A stretch of DNA of 64,000 bases, taken from assembly GCF_003367375.1 (NCBI RefSeq), contig NZ_CP031416.1, positions 3,603,501 through 3,667,500 on the forward strand, written 5' to 3'. The stretch's first letter is position 1. The number at the start of each line of letters is the position of its first letter. A model generated the notes under the pieces. The model did not search any database. It was not told the origin of the DNA and was given only the letters and a program-made list of their open reading frames with translations. Shown here piece by piece: positions 9,154-16,915 of this stretch. Source of the stretch: Gallaecimonas mangrovi (lineage in GTDB: Bacteria > Pseudomonadota > Gammaproteobacteria > Enterobacterales > Gallaecimonadaceae). The position numbers and the translations under genes are program-made.

Positions 9154-10992
9154 TTACACCGTAAAGCGGCTAATAACCCCTGCCAAACGCTCGGCTTGCT
9201 CGGCCACGTGCGCTGATGTTTCAGCGTTACCTTGCGAAGCTGACGAGGTTTGTTCGGCCACATCACGAATAACCACCACATTGCGGTTAACTTCGCTGGC
9301 CACTTGGCTTTGCTCCTCAATGGCGGCAGCAATTTGGGTATTCATATCCAGAATACGGGTCACGTCCTCGGTAATACGGTTCAGTAAGCTACCGGCTTTT
9401 TGGGTTTCGGCAGCGCTTTCCAGGCCTTCACTGCGGCAATCTTCCATCAAGGTCACAATTGACTGGGTCTTTTGCTGCAACGATTTAATGATGCCGGCAA
9501 TTTCCTCGGTAGAGGTTTGGGTACGCATCGCCAGCGTACGCACCTCGTCTGCTACCACCGCGAAACCGCGGCCATGGTCGCCAGCGCGGGCCGCTTCAAT
9601 GGCCGCGTTCAGCGCCAGCAAGTTGGTTTGCTCGGCAATACCACGGATCACATCCAGCACCGAACCGATGGTATTAGAGCTTTGTACCAACTCGTCCACC
9701 ACCACTGTGGAGTTCTCCAATTGCCCGGCCAACTGCTCAATGCGGGCAATGGCGCTTTGCAACTGGCCTTGGCCTAACTGGGCGTTGTCGTTGGTTTCCT
9801 GCGCCTTACCGGCCGCATTCTCGGTGTTACGGGCAATTTCTTCGATGGTTGAGCCCATCTCGGTAATGGCGGTTGCCACCAAATCGGTTTGGCTTAACTG
9901 CTCTTTGGCGCCGGTAGAGGTTTCTTCGGCATTGGCCGACAGCTCAGAGGTGGCGCGGCTTAAATACTCCACCGCTTGCTTACTTTGGCTGACCAGATCC
10001 CGCACCCCATCAATCATGGTGTTAAAGTGCAGGCCCATTTGAGTCAGCTCGTCTTTGCCTTGCTGCGGCAGCTTCAGTGTCAGGTTGTTGTCGGCGGCGA
10101 TACGTTGAATAACGCTGATGCTGCCACTTAACTGCTTGTTAAGTCGGCGCACAATCAGCACTGCCAGCACAATCAACACCACAGCGATCAGCACCACAAA
10201 CACCAACAGCTTCCAGAAAGTGCTTTGCTCGGCAGTGGCGATGATGCTGTCGAGCTGCTTACTTATCTGTGCAAACTGGTCTTCGGTGGCTTGCACTTGT
10301 TTGCGCAGCTCACCGGTTAAGCCTTCTGAGGGTGTTAAGCCAATCACTTGCTGGCCCGCCACCAGCGCCAAGAAGTCACGCTTGTAGGTCGCCATGGCTT
10401 GGCGGGTTTTGTCTTCGGTCAGCAGTGCATCTAACTTGGCAAAATCGCTGTTGAACTGGTCAACGTATTTGGTATTTAGGCGCAGCATGAAATCTTTTTC
10501 ATGGCGGCGAAGCTGCAAAATACCGGCAAGCTGGTCGTCACGGCCTGAGGCACGTACCTGCGCTTCCGCGTCGTGAACGGCATTACGCAAACTGCCATAG
10601 AGGCCGGTTTCGGGGCTTAAACCAACGGTATGGTATTGCGCCACCAGCTTGGCAAAAAGCTGTTGGTAATTGTTGATGTCCTTATCCATGCGCGCTAACG
10701 AGTTGTCGTTAACACCCTGCTGGTCTAACAATGCATCGAGACGCTTAGCTGTTGCCTTAAAACTGGCAATTTCATTGTTAAATTGCTTGGCGTACTTATC
10801 GTCTAGCCGCATCAGGAAGTCTTTTTCATGGCGGCGCAGCATCAACATGGCGTTGTTTAAGCGCAGGTTTTGCAGCTTGGCTTCGTTTAGGGCATCGATG
10901 GACCGCCAAGACAGCCACATTGCGATCACCAGCAGTGCCAAAGCGGCAACAGCCAGTGTGGCCAAACCATAAAGTTTATGTTTAATGAGCAT
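9154..10992 (-). CDS. Methyl-accepting chemotaxis protein with HBM-type sensor
   Basis: The 612-residue transmembrane receptor has TM1 at about residues 8-29, a periplasmic domain of some 230 residues, TM2 near 260-280 (LLVFVVLIAVVLIVLAVLIV), a HAMP linker, and a signalling domain with the conserved tip (GIAEQTNLLALNAAIEAARAG, then GRGFAVVADEVR). The periplasmic part contains RRHEKDF twice, near residues 53 and 162, each followed by Lys-Tyr and Gln-Phe. This internal repeat is typical of the helical bimodular (HBM) domain that senses small organic acids in known receptors. No fused methyltransferase is present. The ligand is not readable. The start is the ATG at 10992. Confidence 0.9.
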   Translation of the reverse strand: MLIKHKLYGLATLAVAALALLVIAMWLSWRSIDALNEAKLQNLRLNNAMLMLRRHEKDFLMRLDDKYAKQFNNEIASFKATAKRLDALLDQQGVNDNSLARMDKDINNYQQLFAKLVAQYHTVGLSPETGLYGSLRNAVHDAEAQVRASGRDDQLAGILQLRRHEKDFMLRLNTKYVDQFNSDFAKLDALLTEDKTRQAMATYKRDFLALVAGQQVIGLTPSEGLTGELRKQVQATEDQFAQISKQLDSIIATAEQSTFWKLLVFVVLIAVVLIVLAVLIVRRLNKQLSGSISVIQRIAADNNLTLKLPQQGKDELTQMGLHFNTMIDGVRDLVSQSKQAVEYLSRATSELSANAEETSTGAKEQLSQTDLVATAITEMGSTIEEIARNTENAAGKAQETNDNAQLGQGQLQSAIARIEQLAGQLENSTVVVDELVQSSNTIGSVLDVIRGIAEQTNLLALNAAIEAARAGDHGRGFAVVADEVRTLAMRTQTSTEEIAGIIKSLQQKTQSIVTLMEDCRSEGLESAAETQKAGSLLNRITEDVTRILDMNTQIAAAIEEQSQVASEVNRNVVVIRDVAEQTSSASQGNAETSAHVAEQAERLAGVISRFTV

Positions 10993-11349
10993 AGCGCCTC
11001 GCCGGTTACCAGTTAGAGGGAGCCATCCTTGGATGTGTAAAGCAATGAGCTGAAAGCTTAATTCGCACTCAGCACGTTATCGGCCTGTAATGCCGCCTTT
11101 TTTGTTAATTTTTTATGACAGATGAAATTGACGTAACAGATGAGCCGAAAAGGCAAGACGATGGCAAAGGTGCCGAAGCACGGCTTGGCCAGCAGGGAAG
11201 GTGGAGATGGCAGTGATACTGTGCATAAGCTTCGCCTCAATCTGTAGACGGAGCCTTCCATGGTGATGAATAGAGCACTGCTAACCACTACAGCGCTATA
11301 GGCATAACAGGTCAACAATGTTTAATAAATGTTAACCTTGAGCGAAAAA
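10993..11349. other. Non-coding interval upstream of the chemoreceptor
   Basis: About 357 bases lie between two minus-strand genes. It is A+T-rich at both ends, as expected for a promoter region. An 86-codon minus-strand frame (11058-11318) crosses it but has no family resemblance or ribosome site. I found no convincing riboswitch, operator or terminator. Confidence 0.5.
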
Positions 11350-11628
11350 TTAACGTGTTTTTCGCGCGTTAGCAAGCGCCTTTTCAGTAATGTGGTTATA
11401 AAGGTGGAAAAGTTGCCCGGCCAATTCGCTTAGCTCCGGGTGTTCGTAGATGAGTTCTTTGTCTTCTTCAGCGATGTCGATAGCGTCTTTCAAAAAGCGC
11501 AAGTCGAAGTCGTCAAGCAGCTGGCCAGCTTCGACCTTTTCCTTGAGCTTTAGCAGGCGGGGAATTTGAATTTCATTGAGTTGCTCCAGAAGGGCCAGTA
11601 CAACACCGTTACTCTGTTCCTTATCCAC
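11350..11628 (-). CDS. Small conserved-looking acidic protein, function unknown
   Basis: This soluble, helical, acidic protein of 92 residues contains LEQLNEIQIPRLLKLKEKVEAG and DFDLRFLKDAIDIAEEDKEL, with no signal or membrane segment. The likely start is GTG at 11628, preceded by AAGGGAG at 7-8 bases. An ATG nine codons earlier (11652) would put its ribosome site inside the terminator hairpin of the upstream gene. It follows maoP on the same strand but is separated by that terminator. I do not recognise the family. Confidence 0.7.
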   Translation of the reverse strand: MDKEQSNGVVLALLEQLNEIQIPRLLKLKEKVEAGQLLDDFDLRFLKDAIDIAEEDKELIYEHPELSELAGQLFHLYNHITEKALANARKTR

Positions 11629-11650
11629 AACTACGTCTCCCTTGAGATAC

Positions 11651-11675
11651 AAAAAGGGCGCTTGCGCGCCCTTTA
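11651..11675 (-). terminator. Terminator downstream of maoP
   Basis: Stem aaagggcgc-gcaa-gcgcccttt on the minus strand ends in a T-run. It lies four bases after the maoP stop. Confidence 0.8.
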
Positions 11676-11678
11676 AGA

Positions 11679-12020
11679 TTATTCGTCAGAGCTATCGCTC
11701 GTCTCGTAATCCGCGCTGGCCCCACGGGCCGGTGCGTCGCAAATGGTATAGACATGACGACGCTGGGTGATACGGTTAAGGTACTTCATCCAGACCTTTT
11801 CTTCCAAGCTGGTTGCAGGCACTTCACCACGACAAACACTAATAAAGCGTTGTTCATCACTGTTCATGGGTTCACGCTGGCCACTGGCCAGTTCGTGCAT
11901 AACCATACCTCTGCTGGTCAGCAGGTTGGCTTCAGTGATAGTGAAGTCTCCGCTGCGCTGGAAACCGCGCGGGAAGTTCAGATCATCAAAAAACTTCTTG
12001 CCAGAGATAAAGCTGTTCAT
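11679..12020 (-). CDS. maoP: Macrodomain Ori protein MaoP (DUF413/YifE)
   Basis: The 113-residue protein matches E. coli YifE/MaoP: FPRGFQRSGDFTITEA, SVCRGE, EEKVWMKYLNRI, and an Asp/Ser-rich acidic tail. MaoP acts with the maoS site to keep the Ori macrodomain isolated in E. coli. The start is the ATG at 12020 (MNSFISGKKFF) after ggggaca; an ATG at 12035 is possible, and the frame continues to 12125. It is divergent from hdfR, exactly as in E. coli. Confidence 0.9.
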   Translation of the reverse strand: MNSFISGKKFFDDLNFPRGFQRSGDFTITEANLLTSRGMVMHELASGQREPMNSDEQRFISVCRGEVPATSLEEKVWMKYLNRITQRRHVYTICDAPARGASADYETSDSSDE

Positions 12021-12062
12021 TACATCTGTCCCCATGGTTCCGGTAAAGCGTGCAGCCAACAG

Positions 12063-12084
12063 GCTTACGCGGCGGAGTATGGAT
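12063..12084. promoter_or_regulatory. Candidate maoS-like site
   Basis: In E. coli maoS is a short site in the maoP-hdfR intergenic region. The minus strand here reads CCATACTCCGCCGCGTAAG between the two genes. It resembles the E. coli core as I remember it (an ATACTCCGC-containing 17-mer), but I cannot verify that sequence here. Location supports the call; sequence identity is uncertain. Confidence 0.3.
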
Positions 12085-12153
12085 AACCCGTCAATAGGGG
12101 TAAAATGAAAAATATTTATCGCCACCAGAAAACTTGTTTAACGAGAACCTGAT

Positions 12154-13011
12154 TTGGATACTGAACTGCTAAAAACCTTTCTTGAGGTTCACCGTTGTCG
12201 CCATTTCGGGAAGGCAGCCGAGAACCTTTACCTAACCCAATCGGCGGTGAGTTTTCGCATCCGCCAGCTGGAAAGCCAGTTGGGGGTGTCCTTGTTCACC
12301 CGCCACCGCAACAACATCCAGCTAACCGGCGCGGGCGAACGCTTGCTGCCCCATGCCGAGGCAATGCTGTTGTCTTGGCAGCGCGCCAAACAAGATATTG
12401 CCTTGGCCAGCCATCAGTCGGTGCAGTTAGCCATTAGCGCCAGCACCAATATTTGGGACCCTTTCTTACAGCGACGCTTACCGCTGATTTACCGCAGCCT
12501 TGGCCAGGTTGCCCTGCGCGCCGACACCGCGCCACAAGACGTGTTAGTGCGTTCGCTACTGGAAAGGCGTTTGGATATGGCGCTGCTGTTTGACCCGCCA
12601 AAGGTGGAAGAGCTGGAAGTAAAAGAGGTAGGTAGCCTTAAGCTGGAATTGGTGTCCAGCAAACCAGGCCAGAACCTGCATTCCGCGCTAAATGGGCCTT
12701 ATGTCAAAGTCGATTGGGGCACCCAATTTAGCATTCAGCACGCCAAGCAGTTAAAGGAGCAGGCCCCGCCTTTACTGCACACCGGCATTGGCCGCATCGC
12801 CCTGGATTTTATCCTCGACCATGGTGGCAGTGCCTTTTTGCCACAGGGCCTGACCCAGGAAGGGATAGACAATGGCAGCCTCTACGCCGTTGAAGGTGCG
12901 CCCCAGCTTAATCGCGAGCTTTACGGCGCCTACTTAAAAGACGCCGACCGCCTGAATCTGGTGGAGCATGTTTGTCAGCTGCTGCTCACACCATCTGATA
13001 ATTTGCAGTAA
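12154..13011 (+). CDS. hdfR: LysR-family regulator HdfR
   Basis: The 285-residue protein has an N-terminal LysR winged helix almost identical to E. coli HdfR (LLKTFLEV, HFGKAAENLYLTQSAVSF, LFTRHRNNI). The C-terminal sensor domain is diverged. HdfR represses the flagellar master operon flhDC in E. coli. The start is TTG at 12154, fixed by the conserved DTELLKTF beginning. It is divergent from maoP, and its last 37 bases overlap the convergent glycosyltransferase gene. Orthology rests on the DNA-binding domain and the neighbour. Confidence 0.88.
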   Translation: MDTELLKTFLEVHRCRHFGKAAENLYLTQSAVSFRIRQLESQLGVSLFTRHRNNIQLTGAGERLLPHAEAMLLSWQRAKQDIALASHQSVQLAISASTNIWDPFLQRRLPLIYRSLGQVALRADTAPQDVLVRSLLERRLDMALLFDPPKVEELEVKEVGSLKLELVSSKPGQNLHSALNGPYVKVDWGTQFSIQHAKQLKEQAPPLLHTGIGRIALDFILDHGGSAFLPQGLTQEGIDNGSLYAVEGAPQLNRELYGAYLKDADRLNLVEHVCQLLLTPSDNLQ

Positions 13012-14039
13012 GACGGAAAGGCCACTTGCCGCCACAGGCTTTGGCAGAGCTGTTCGCGGTTTTCAAAATTGCCAGCCAGCAGCCAGTCAGCCAGGCTGGC
13101 TGCAACATCGGGATAGGACACCGGCTGCGCGGCCGGTAGTTCTAGCCAAGCATCGAGCTCTGCGGCAGACAGTTCGTACATCACTGACGCCAACCCCAGT
13201 TGGCGCAGCGTCAGCACATTGGAAAGCTGCTCAAACTGGCCGAGTAACGGCTTTAATAGCAACTTCTTCCCCTGGCGCAACGCTTCGGATGGCAGCTCAA
13301 AACCACCATTGGCAATCACCCCCACGGCGTCGGCCATATCAGCGTGAAAACCGCTGCGCGATGGCGAGCGCAAACGAATGTGGCCGCGGTCTTCATTGTT
13401 GGCTTGGGGGTGATAGCAGTAAAATTCCACGTCAGGGAAAGGCTCAAGCAGAGCCAGCACTTCGGCTACCGACTCAAAAGGCAGGTACACCAGCACTTTA
13501 TTCTGCCGCACCGGTAGCGGCGCGCCGGGCTGCTCGATGATCGGCGGCAGCAAATTGTGGCCAAAGTGGTACCAATGCACCCCAAGCTCAATATCCACCG
13601 GCGCAAAATGGCGCATTAAAAAACGGGCGCTCCAGTTGTCACCATCTTTAGGTACCGAACTTAAAAAGCAAGCTTGGTGACTCAAACCAATACTGGGCAC
13701 CTTAGCCAGTTTGGCCGCCCAGGCAGTAACGGGTTCAAAATCGTTAACCACCAAGTCGTAATCGGTCACAGGCAGGTTTTTAATGTCTTGCCATAAGGTC
13801 AACAAACGACTTTGCTGCAGCGTTTTTAAAATTTTCACGCCACCGCGTTCGGTAACAAAAGTCAGCCCTTGGCGGCGCTGGTAGTCGCCAAAGATATCCA
13901 TGTCGAAATACTGCCCCGGCTCGCGGCCAGAGAACAAAAAATCGACCTTGACCGCTCTTTTAGCCAGCTCCTCGGCCATCACGCGGGCCCGGGTAATGTG
14001 GCCATTACCGGTTCCTTGCACACCATAAAGAATGCGCAT
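12975..14039 (-). CDS. MJ1255/VC2487-type GT-B glycosyltransferase
   Basis: The 354-residue protein begins MRILYGVQGTGNGHITRA, the glycine-rich acceptor loop typical of GT-B enzymes of the MurG/UGT type. The C-terminal half has VIANGGFELPSEALRQGKK, the donor-binding signature, and KPLLGQFEQLSN. The family is annotated as MJ1255-like; substrates are uncharacterised. GAGGAG lies five bases before the ATG. The PAP2 phosphatase gene lies 19 bases upstream on the same strand, so they probably form an operon acting on a lipid-linked or membrane substrate. The 3' end overlaps hdfR by 37 bases. Confidence 0.85.
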   Translation of the reverse strand: MRILYGVQGTGNGHITRARVMAEELAKRAVKVDFLFSGREPGQYFDMDIFGDYQRRQGLTFVTERGGVKILKTLQQSRLLTLWQDIKNLPVTDYDLVVNDFEPVTAWAAKLAKVPSIGLSHQACFLSSVPKDGDNWSARFLMRHFAPVDIELGVHWYHFGHNLLPPIIEQPGAPLPVRQNKVLVYLPFESVAEVLALLEPFPDVEFYCYHPQANNEDRGHIRLRSPSRSGFHADMADAVGVIANGGFELPSEALRQGKKLLLKPLLGQFEQLSNVLTLRQLGLASVMYELSAAELDAWLELPAAQPVSYPDVAASLADWLLAGNFENREQLCQSLWRQVAFPSYCKLSDGVSSS

Positions 14040-14058
14040 TCAAACTCCTCGAGGTCGA

Positions 14059-14571
14059 TTACAAAAGCACCATGCAGCTAACGCAGCTACCTAAAGCCGC
14101 GCCGGCCAAAATATCGGTAGGAAAGTGCACACCCAGCATGACCCGAGACAGCCCAACCGCTATCGCCCAAGGCAATATCAGCAGCCCCAATAAGCCAAAG
14201 TGGCCAAGGGCCATGGTGGTTATCACAAAGGCGGCGGCGGTGTGGCCAGATGGCAAACTGAATTTATCGGAAGGCTCAATAAACGCTTGCGCCCCTTGCA
14301 GCGCCACTACCGGGCGGCGGCGGCGAAAGCTGTGTTTAAGGAGCACGTAAAGCGGCAATTCAATGGCGAAGGCGCAGAGCACGTCCAGCACGTAGCCCTT
14401 GAGGGCGGCTTGCTGGCTCATCCAGAACGCCAAGGCAATAAGCCCGTAAAGCGGGCCATCGCCGGTACGGGAAACCCAGCGGGCAATACCAGCCCATTGC
14501 CGCCACTGCGGGTGGGACTGGCTGCGGATGAAGAGCTGATGGTCTAATGCGGTGATAACTGTCAGGCGCAT
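14059..14571 (-). CDS. PAP2-family membrane phosphatase
   Basis: The 170-residue multi-helix membrane protein carries the three acid-phosphatase motifs: KHSFRRRRP, PSGHTAAAF and SRVMLGVHFPTD. These enzymes dephosphorylate phosphatidic acid, undecaprenyl pyrophosphate or similar lipids on the periplasmic face. The strong ribosome site GGAGG precedes the ATG by six bases. It is the first gene of a two-gene unit with the glycosyltransferase; recycling of the lipid carrier is a plausible joint role, but that is inference. Confidence 0.88.
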   Translation of the reverse strand: MRLTVITALDHQLFIRSQSHPQWRQWAGIARWVSRTGDGPLYGLIALAFWMSQQAALKGYVLDVLCAFAIELPLYVLLKHSFRRRRPVVALQGAQAFIEPSDKFSLPSGHTAAAFVITTMALGHFGLLGLLILPWAIAVGLSRVMLGVHFPTDILAGAALGSCVSCMVLL

Positions 14572-14645
14572 AGCAAACCTCCGTCTTTGCCGCCAAAGAT
14601 AGGCAGCTTCAATGACAAAGAGGTGACTAACAGTTTAAGGATTGG

Positions 14646-15176
14646 TTAATTTATGGCCTTATAGGTAAACACTTGGCCACAAAGCGCAGCTTCATACATT
14701 AAGCCGCCTTTGGCCATGGTAAAGACCGAAACACCATGTTGGTAATCAACGCTGGTGCCGGCACCGGCATCAAGGGCCACCGCCGAGGCCTGAGCGCCAA
14801 ACTCCAACCCACCTTTAGTAAAACGTTTGAATGCGTCAGACGATTTAAAAAAGATAAGCTGGCTGTATGTTTGGCCGCCGATTTGAAAACCCAGGGTCAG
14901 CTGCTTTAAGCGGCTGGTTCCAACCAGCTTGCGATTAACAAATACCAGGCCTTCGCCATAAGCCCCACCGATAATAAGGCCGCCTTTCGCGACATGGGGA
15001 AAGACCGCATAGCCGTGGGCGCGATTGAAGAAGGCTTTTAAACCAGGATCGGTTTGCAAGAAGGCTTTTATAGTGACAGCGGCTTGGGATTCGAGCTGTT
15101 GGGTACGGGTGGCAGAAACCCCATCGGGGCTAAAGCCAATAAAAAAACACAGCACAATCAACGGCCAAAGTCGCAT
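14646..15176 (-). CDS. Exported SYLF-domain (YSC84-like) lipid-binding protein
   Basis: The 176-residue protein has a signal peptide ending near DGVSA and a SYLF/Ysc84 domain: FFNRAHGYAVFPHVAKGGLIIGGAYGEG, then TLGFQIGGQTYSQLIFF and a late AGAGTSVDYQHGV. SYLF domains bind phosphoinositides in eukaryotes; the bacterial role is unclear, and many members are periplasmic. The start is the ATG at 15176 after ctggag; a TTG seven codons earlier is possible. Confidence 0.82.
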   Translation of the reverse strand: MRLWPLIVLCFFIGFSPDGVSATRTQQLESQAAVTIKAFLQTDPGLKAFFNRAHGYAVFPHVAKGGLIIGGAYGEGLVFVNRKLVGTSRLKQLTLGFQIGGQTYSQLIFFKSSDAFKRFTKGGLEFGAQASAVALDAGAGTSVDYQHGVSVFTMAKGGLMYEAALCGQVFTYKAIN

Positions 15177-15374
15177 GCCAGACTCCAGAAGAAACAAAGG
15201 CGACCATTGTACTCAGATGAACGGACAATGCGACGCCGGTTGTCTAAGGTTAATTACCGTTGGTTGAACCAAGGCTGATCTGCCTTATCGTTAAGCTTTT
15301 ATTTGCTGTTTGCCCAGGCCATAGCTTTGGCGCTACCCTTTAGGGGCATTTGGCCCCTACGTTAGGAAATTGCC

Positions 15375-15860
15375 ATGGAATACAACACCTCTGCCCTTTG
15401 TGACACCTATATCGATATGGTGGACGTGGTTGAACCTGTTTTTGTCTCTTATGGCGGCCGTAGTTCCTTTGGCGGCAAGGTCAGTACCGTTAAATGCTTT
15501 GAAGATAACCGCCTGGTGCGCGAAGTTCTCGAAGAGCCCGGCGAAGGCCGGGTATTGCTGGTTGATGGCGGCGGTTCGATGCGCCGCGCTCTTATTGATG
15601 CCGAAGTAGCAGAACTGGCCATGCGCAACAACTGGGAAGGCCTGGTTATAAATGGCGCAGTGCGAGAAGTGGACAACCTAGAAGAACTTGAGCTCGGCAT
15701 TTATGCCCTGGCGGCCATTCCCGTTGGCGCCGACGATAAAGGCCATGGTGAAACCGAAGTACCGGTCAATTTCGCCGGTGTTACCTTTTTGCCGGAAGAC
15801 TGGCTCTACGCCGACTCCACCGGCATTATCCTCTCGCCAGAACAGCTCGACTTGGTATAA
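15375..15860 (+). CDS. rraA: Ribonuclease E activity regulator RraA
   Basis: The 161-residue protein matches E. coli RraA throughout: [44 protein letters not shown] and [11 protein letters not shown]. It forms a ring-shaped trimer that binds RNase E and the degradosome helicases and inhibits RNA decay. In E. coli rraA lies beside menA and hslUV-ftsN; here it is about 6 kb away from hslU. A terminator follows. Confidence 0.95.
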   Translation: MEYNTSALCDTYIDMVDVVEPVFVSYGGRSSFGGKVSTVKCFEDNRLVREVLEEPGEGRVLLVDGGGSMRRALIDAEVAELAMRNNWEGLVINGAVREVDNLEELELGIYALAAIPVGADDKGHGETEVPVNFAGVTFLPEDWLYADSTGIILSPEQLDLV

Positions 15861-15861
15861 G

Positions 15862-15884
15862 AAGCCGCCGAAAGGCGGTTTTTT
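15862..15884 (+). terminator. Terminator of rraA
   Basis: Stem aagccgcc-gaaa-ggcggttt runs into a T-run just after the stop. Confidence 0.85.
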
Positions 15885-16235
15885 CAACCATACCTTGGCA
15901 AGCATCCACGCTGCCGCAAGCACCACTCTCTTTGTCATAAAATGCTGAGCCGGCAAATGAACCGCAGCCAGCATCAGTAAAAAGAAGCCGTGCCATAGGG
16001 TTCTCACAAAGCCCTTAACCTGACTTCAGTGCCAACCCTTGCCTTATAAAAAATGGCAGCCATTGCCCTGCGCCCCTTCAGACTGACAGGGGCCACTGCT
16101 ATGCTTGCCGTTAACGCGTCGACCTGAAAAAAACGCCAATAAAGGTCGCTTAATATCAGTAAAAGCCCTCGTTGTTGCCAGGCAACAACAAAGGCTGTCA
16201 GCTAACACAGGGTCCTTTGGGCCTCTGGAGTCAAA
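15885..16235. other. Non-coding interval before the FrnE-like gene
   Basis: About 350 bases after the rraA terminator. A hydrophobic minus-strand frame (from 16007) runs into rraA and is not credible as a gene. No strong promoter, operator or RNA structure stands out apart from A+T-rich stretches near 16130-16160. Confidence 0.5.
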
Positions 16236-16880
16236 TTGAAAACCGTTACCGTTGATTTCGTTTCCGATGTAGTGTGCCCCTGGTGCGCTGTAGGTTTGGC
16301 TGCGCTAGAAAAAGCCATGGCCAAGGTTGAAGGGGATGTGCAGGTTGAACTGCGCTTTCACCCGTTTGAACTCAACCCACAAATGGGCCCTGAAGGCGAA
16401 GAAATAGCTGAGCACCTTGCCAATAAATACCAGCTAACCCCAGAGCAATTGGCCGCCAACCAAGCCAACCTGGAACAACGTGCTGCCGAGGAAGGCGCCA
16501 ATTTTGACCTGGCGAAACGCACCCACACCTATAACACCTTTGACGCCCATCGCCTGCTGCATTGGGCCGCCCCGCAAGGTAAACAGCACGCGCTAAAAAA
16601 AGCCTTGCTGGACGGTTATTTTGCCGAAGGCATGAACCCCAGCGATCGCCCGCAGCTTTTAGAGAAGGTGGCGGCAGTTGGCCTTAATAAAGATGAAGCG
16701 GCAACGATTTTGGAAAGCTCGCTTTTTACTGAAGAAGTGCGAAACGAAGAAGCCGTTTACCAAAAACGCGGCATCAGTTCGGTGCCGGCGGTGGTACTCA
16801 ACGACAAGTACCTTATCTCCGGCGGCCAAACCGCCGACTACTTTGAAATGGCCATCCGCCAGGTGGCGGATGAAGCCTAA
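16236..16880 (+). CDS. DsbA-family (FrnE-like) thiol oxidoreductase
   Basis: The 214-residue protein lacks a signal peptide, so it is cytoplasmic. It has a thioredoxin fold with the CPWC motif at residues 14-17 (DVVCPWCAVG), a helical insertion, and the cis-Pro loop GISSVPAVVLNDKY. This is the FrnE/2-hydroxychromene-2-carboxylate isomerase-like branch; FrnE proteins have disulfide isomerase activity in Deinococcus. The start is TTG at 16236, five bases after TCTGGAG; no ATG fits the conserved N-terminus. Confidence 0.88.
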   Translation: MKTVTVDFVSDVVCPWCAVGLAALEKAMAKVEGDVQVELRFHPFELNPQMGPEGEEIAEHLANKYQLTPEQLAANQANLEQRAAEEGANFDLAKRTHTYNTFDAHRLLHWAAPQGKQHALKKALLDGYFAEGMNPSDRPQLLEKVAAVGLNKDEAATILESSLFTEEVRNEEAVYQKRGISSVPAVVLNDKYLISGGQTADYFEMAIRQVADEA

Positions 16881-16909
16881 AAAAGCCCGCCAAATGGCGG
16901 GCTTTTTTA
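16880..16909. terminator. Bidirectional terminator, FrnE-like/GH92
   Basis: Stem aaaagcccgcca/tggcgggctttt, with A and T runs, lies between convergent genes. Confidence 0.9.
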
Positions 16910-16915
16910 TTAGCG

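Noticed and set aside
11058-11318. 86-codon minus-strand frame upstream of the chemoreceptor gene.
   Set aside because: No ribosome site or family resemblance; composition looks non-coding.
10993-11349. Possible cyclic-di-GMP riboswitch upstream of the chemoreceptor.
   Set aside because: I looked for the GEMM conserved blocks on both strands and did not find them in the right order.
15678-16007. Hydrophobic 109-codon minus-strand frame overlapping the end of rraA.
   Set aside because: Most of it is antisense to rraA and crosses the rraA terminator; no ribosome site.
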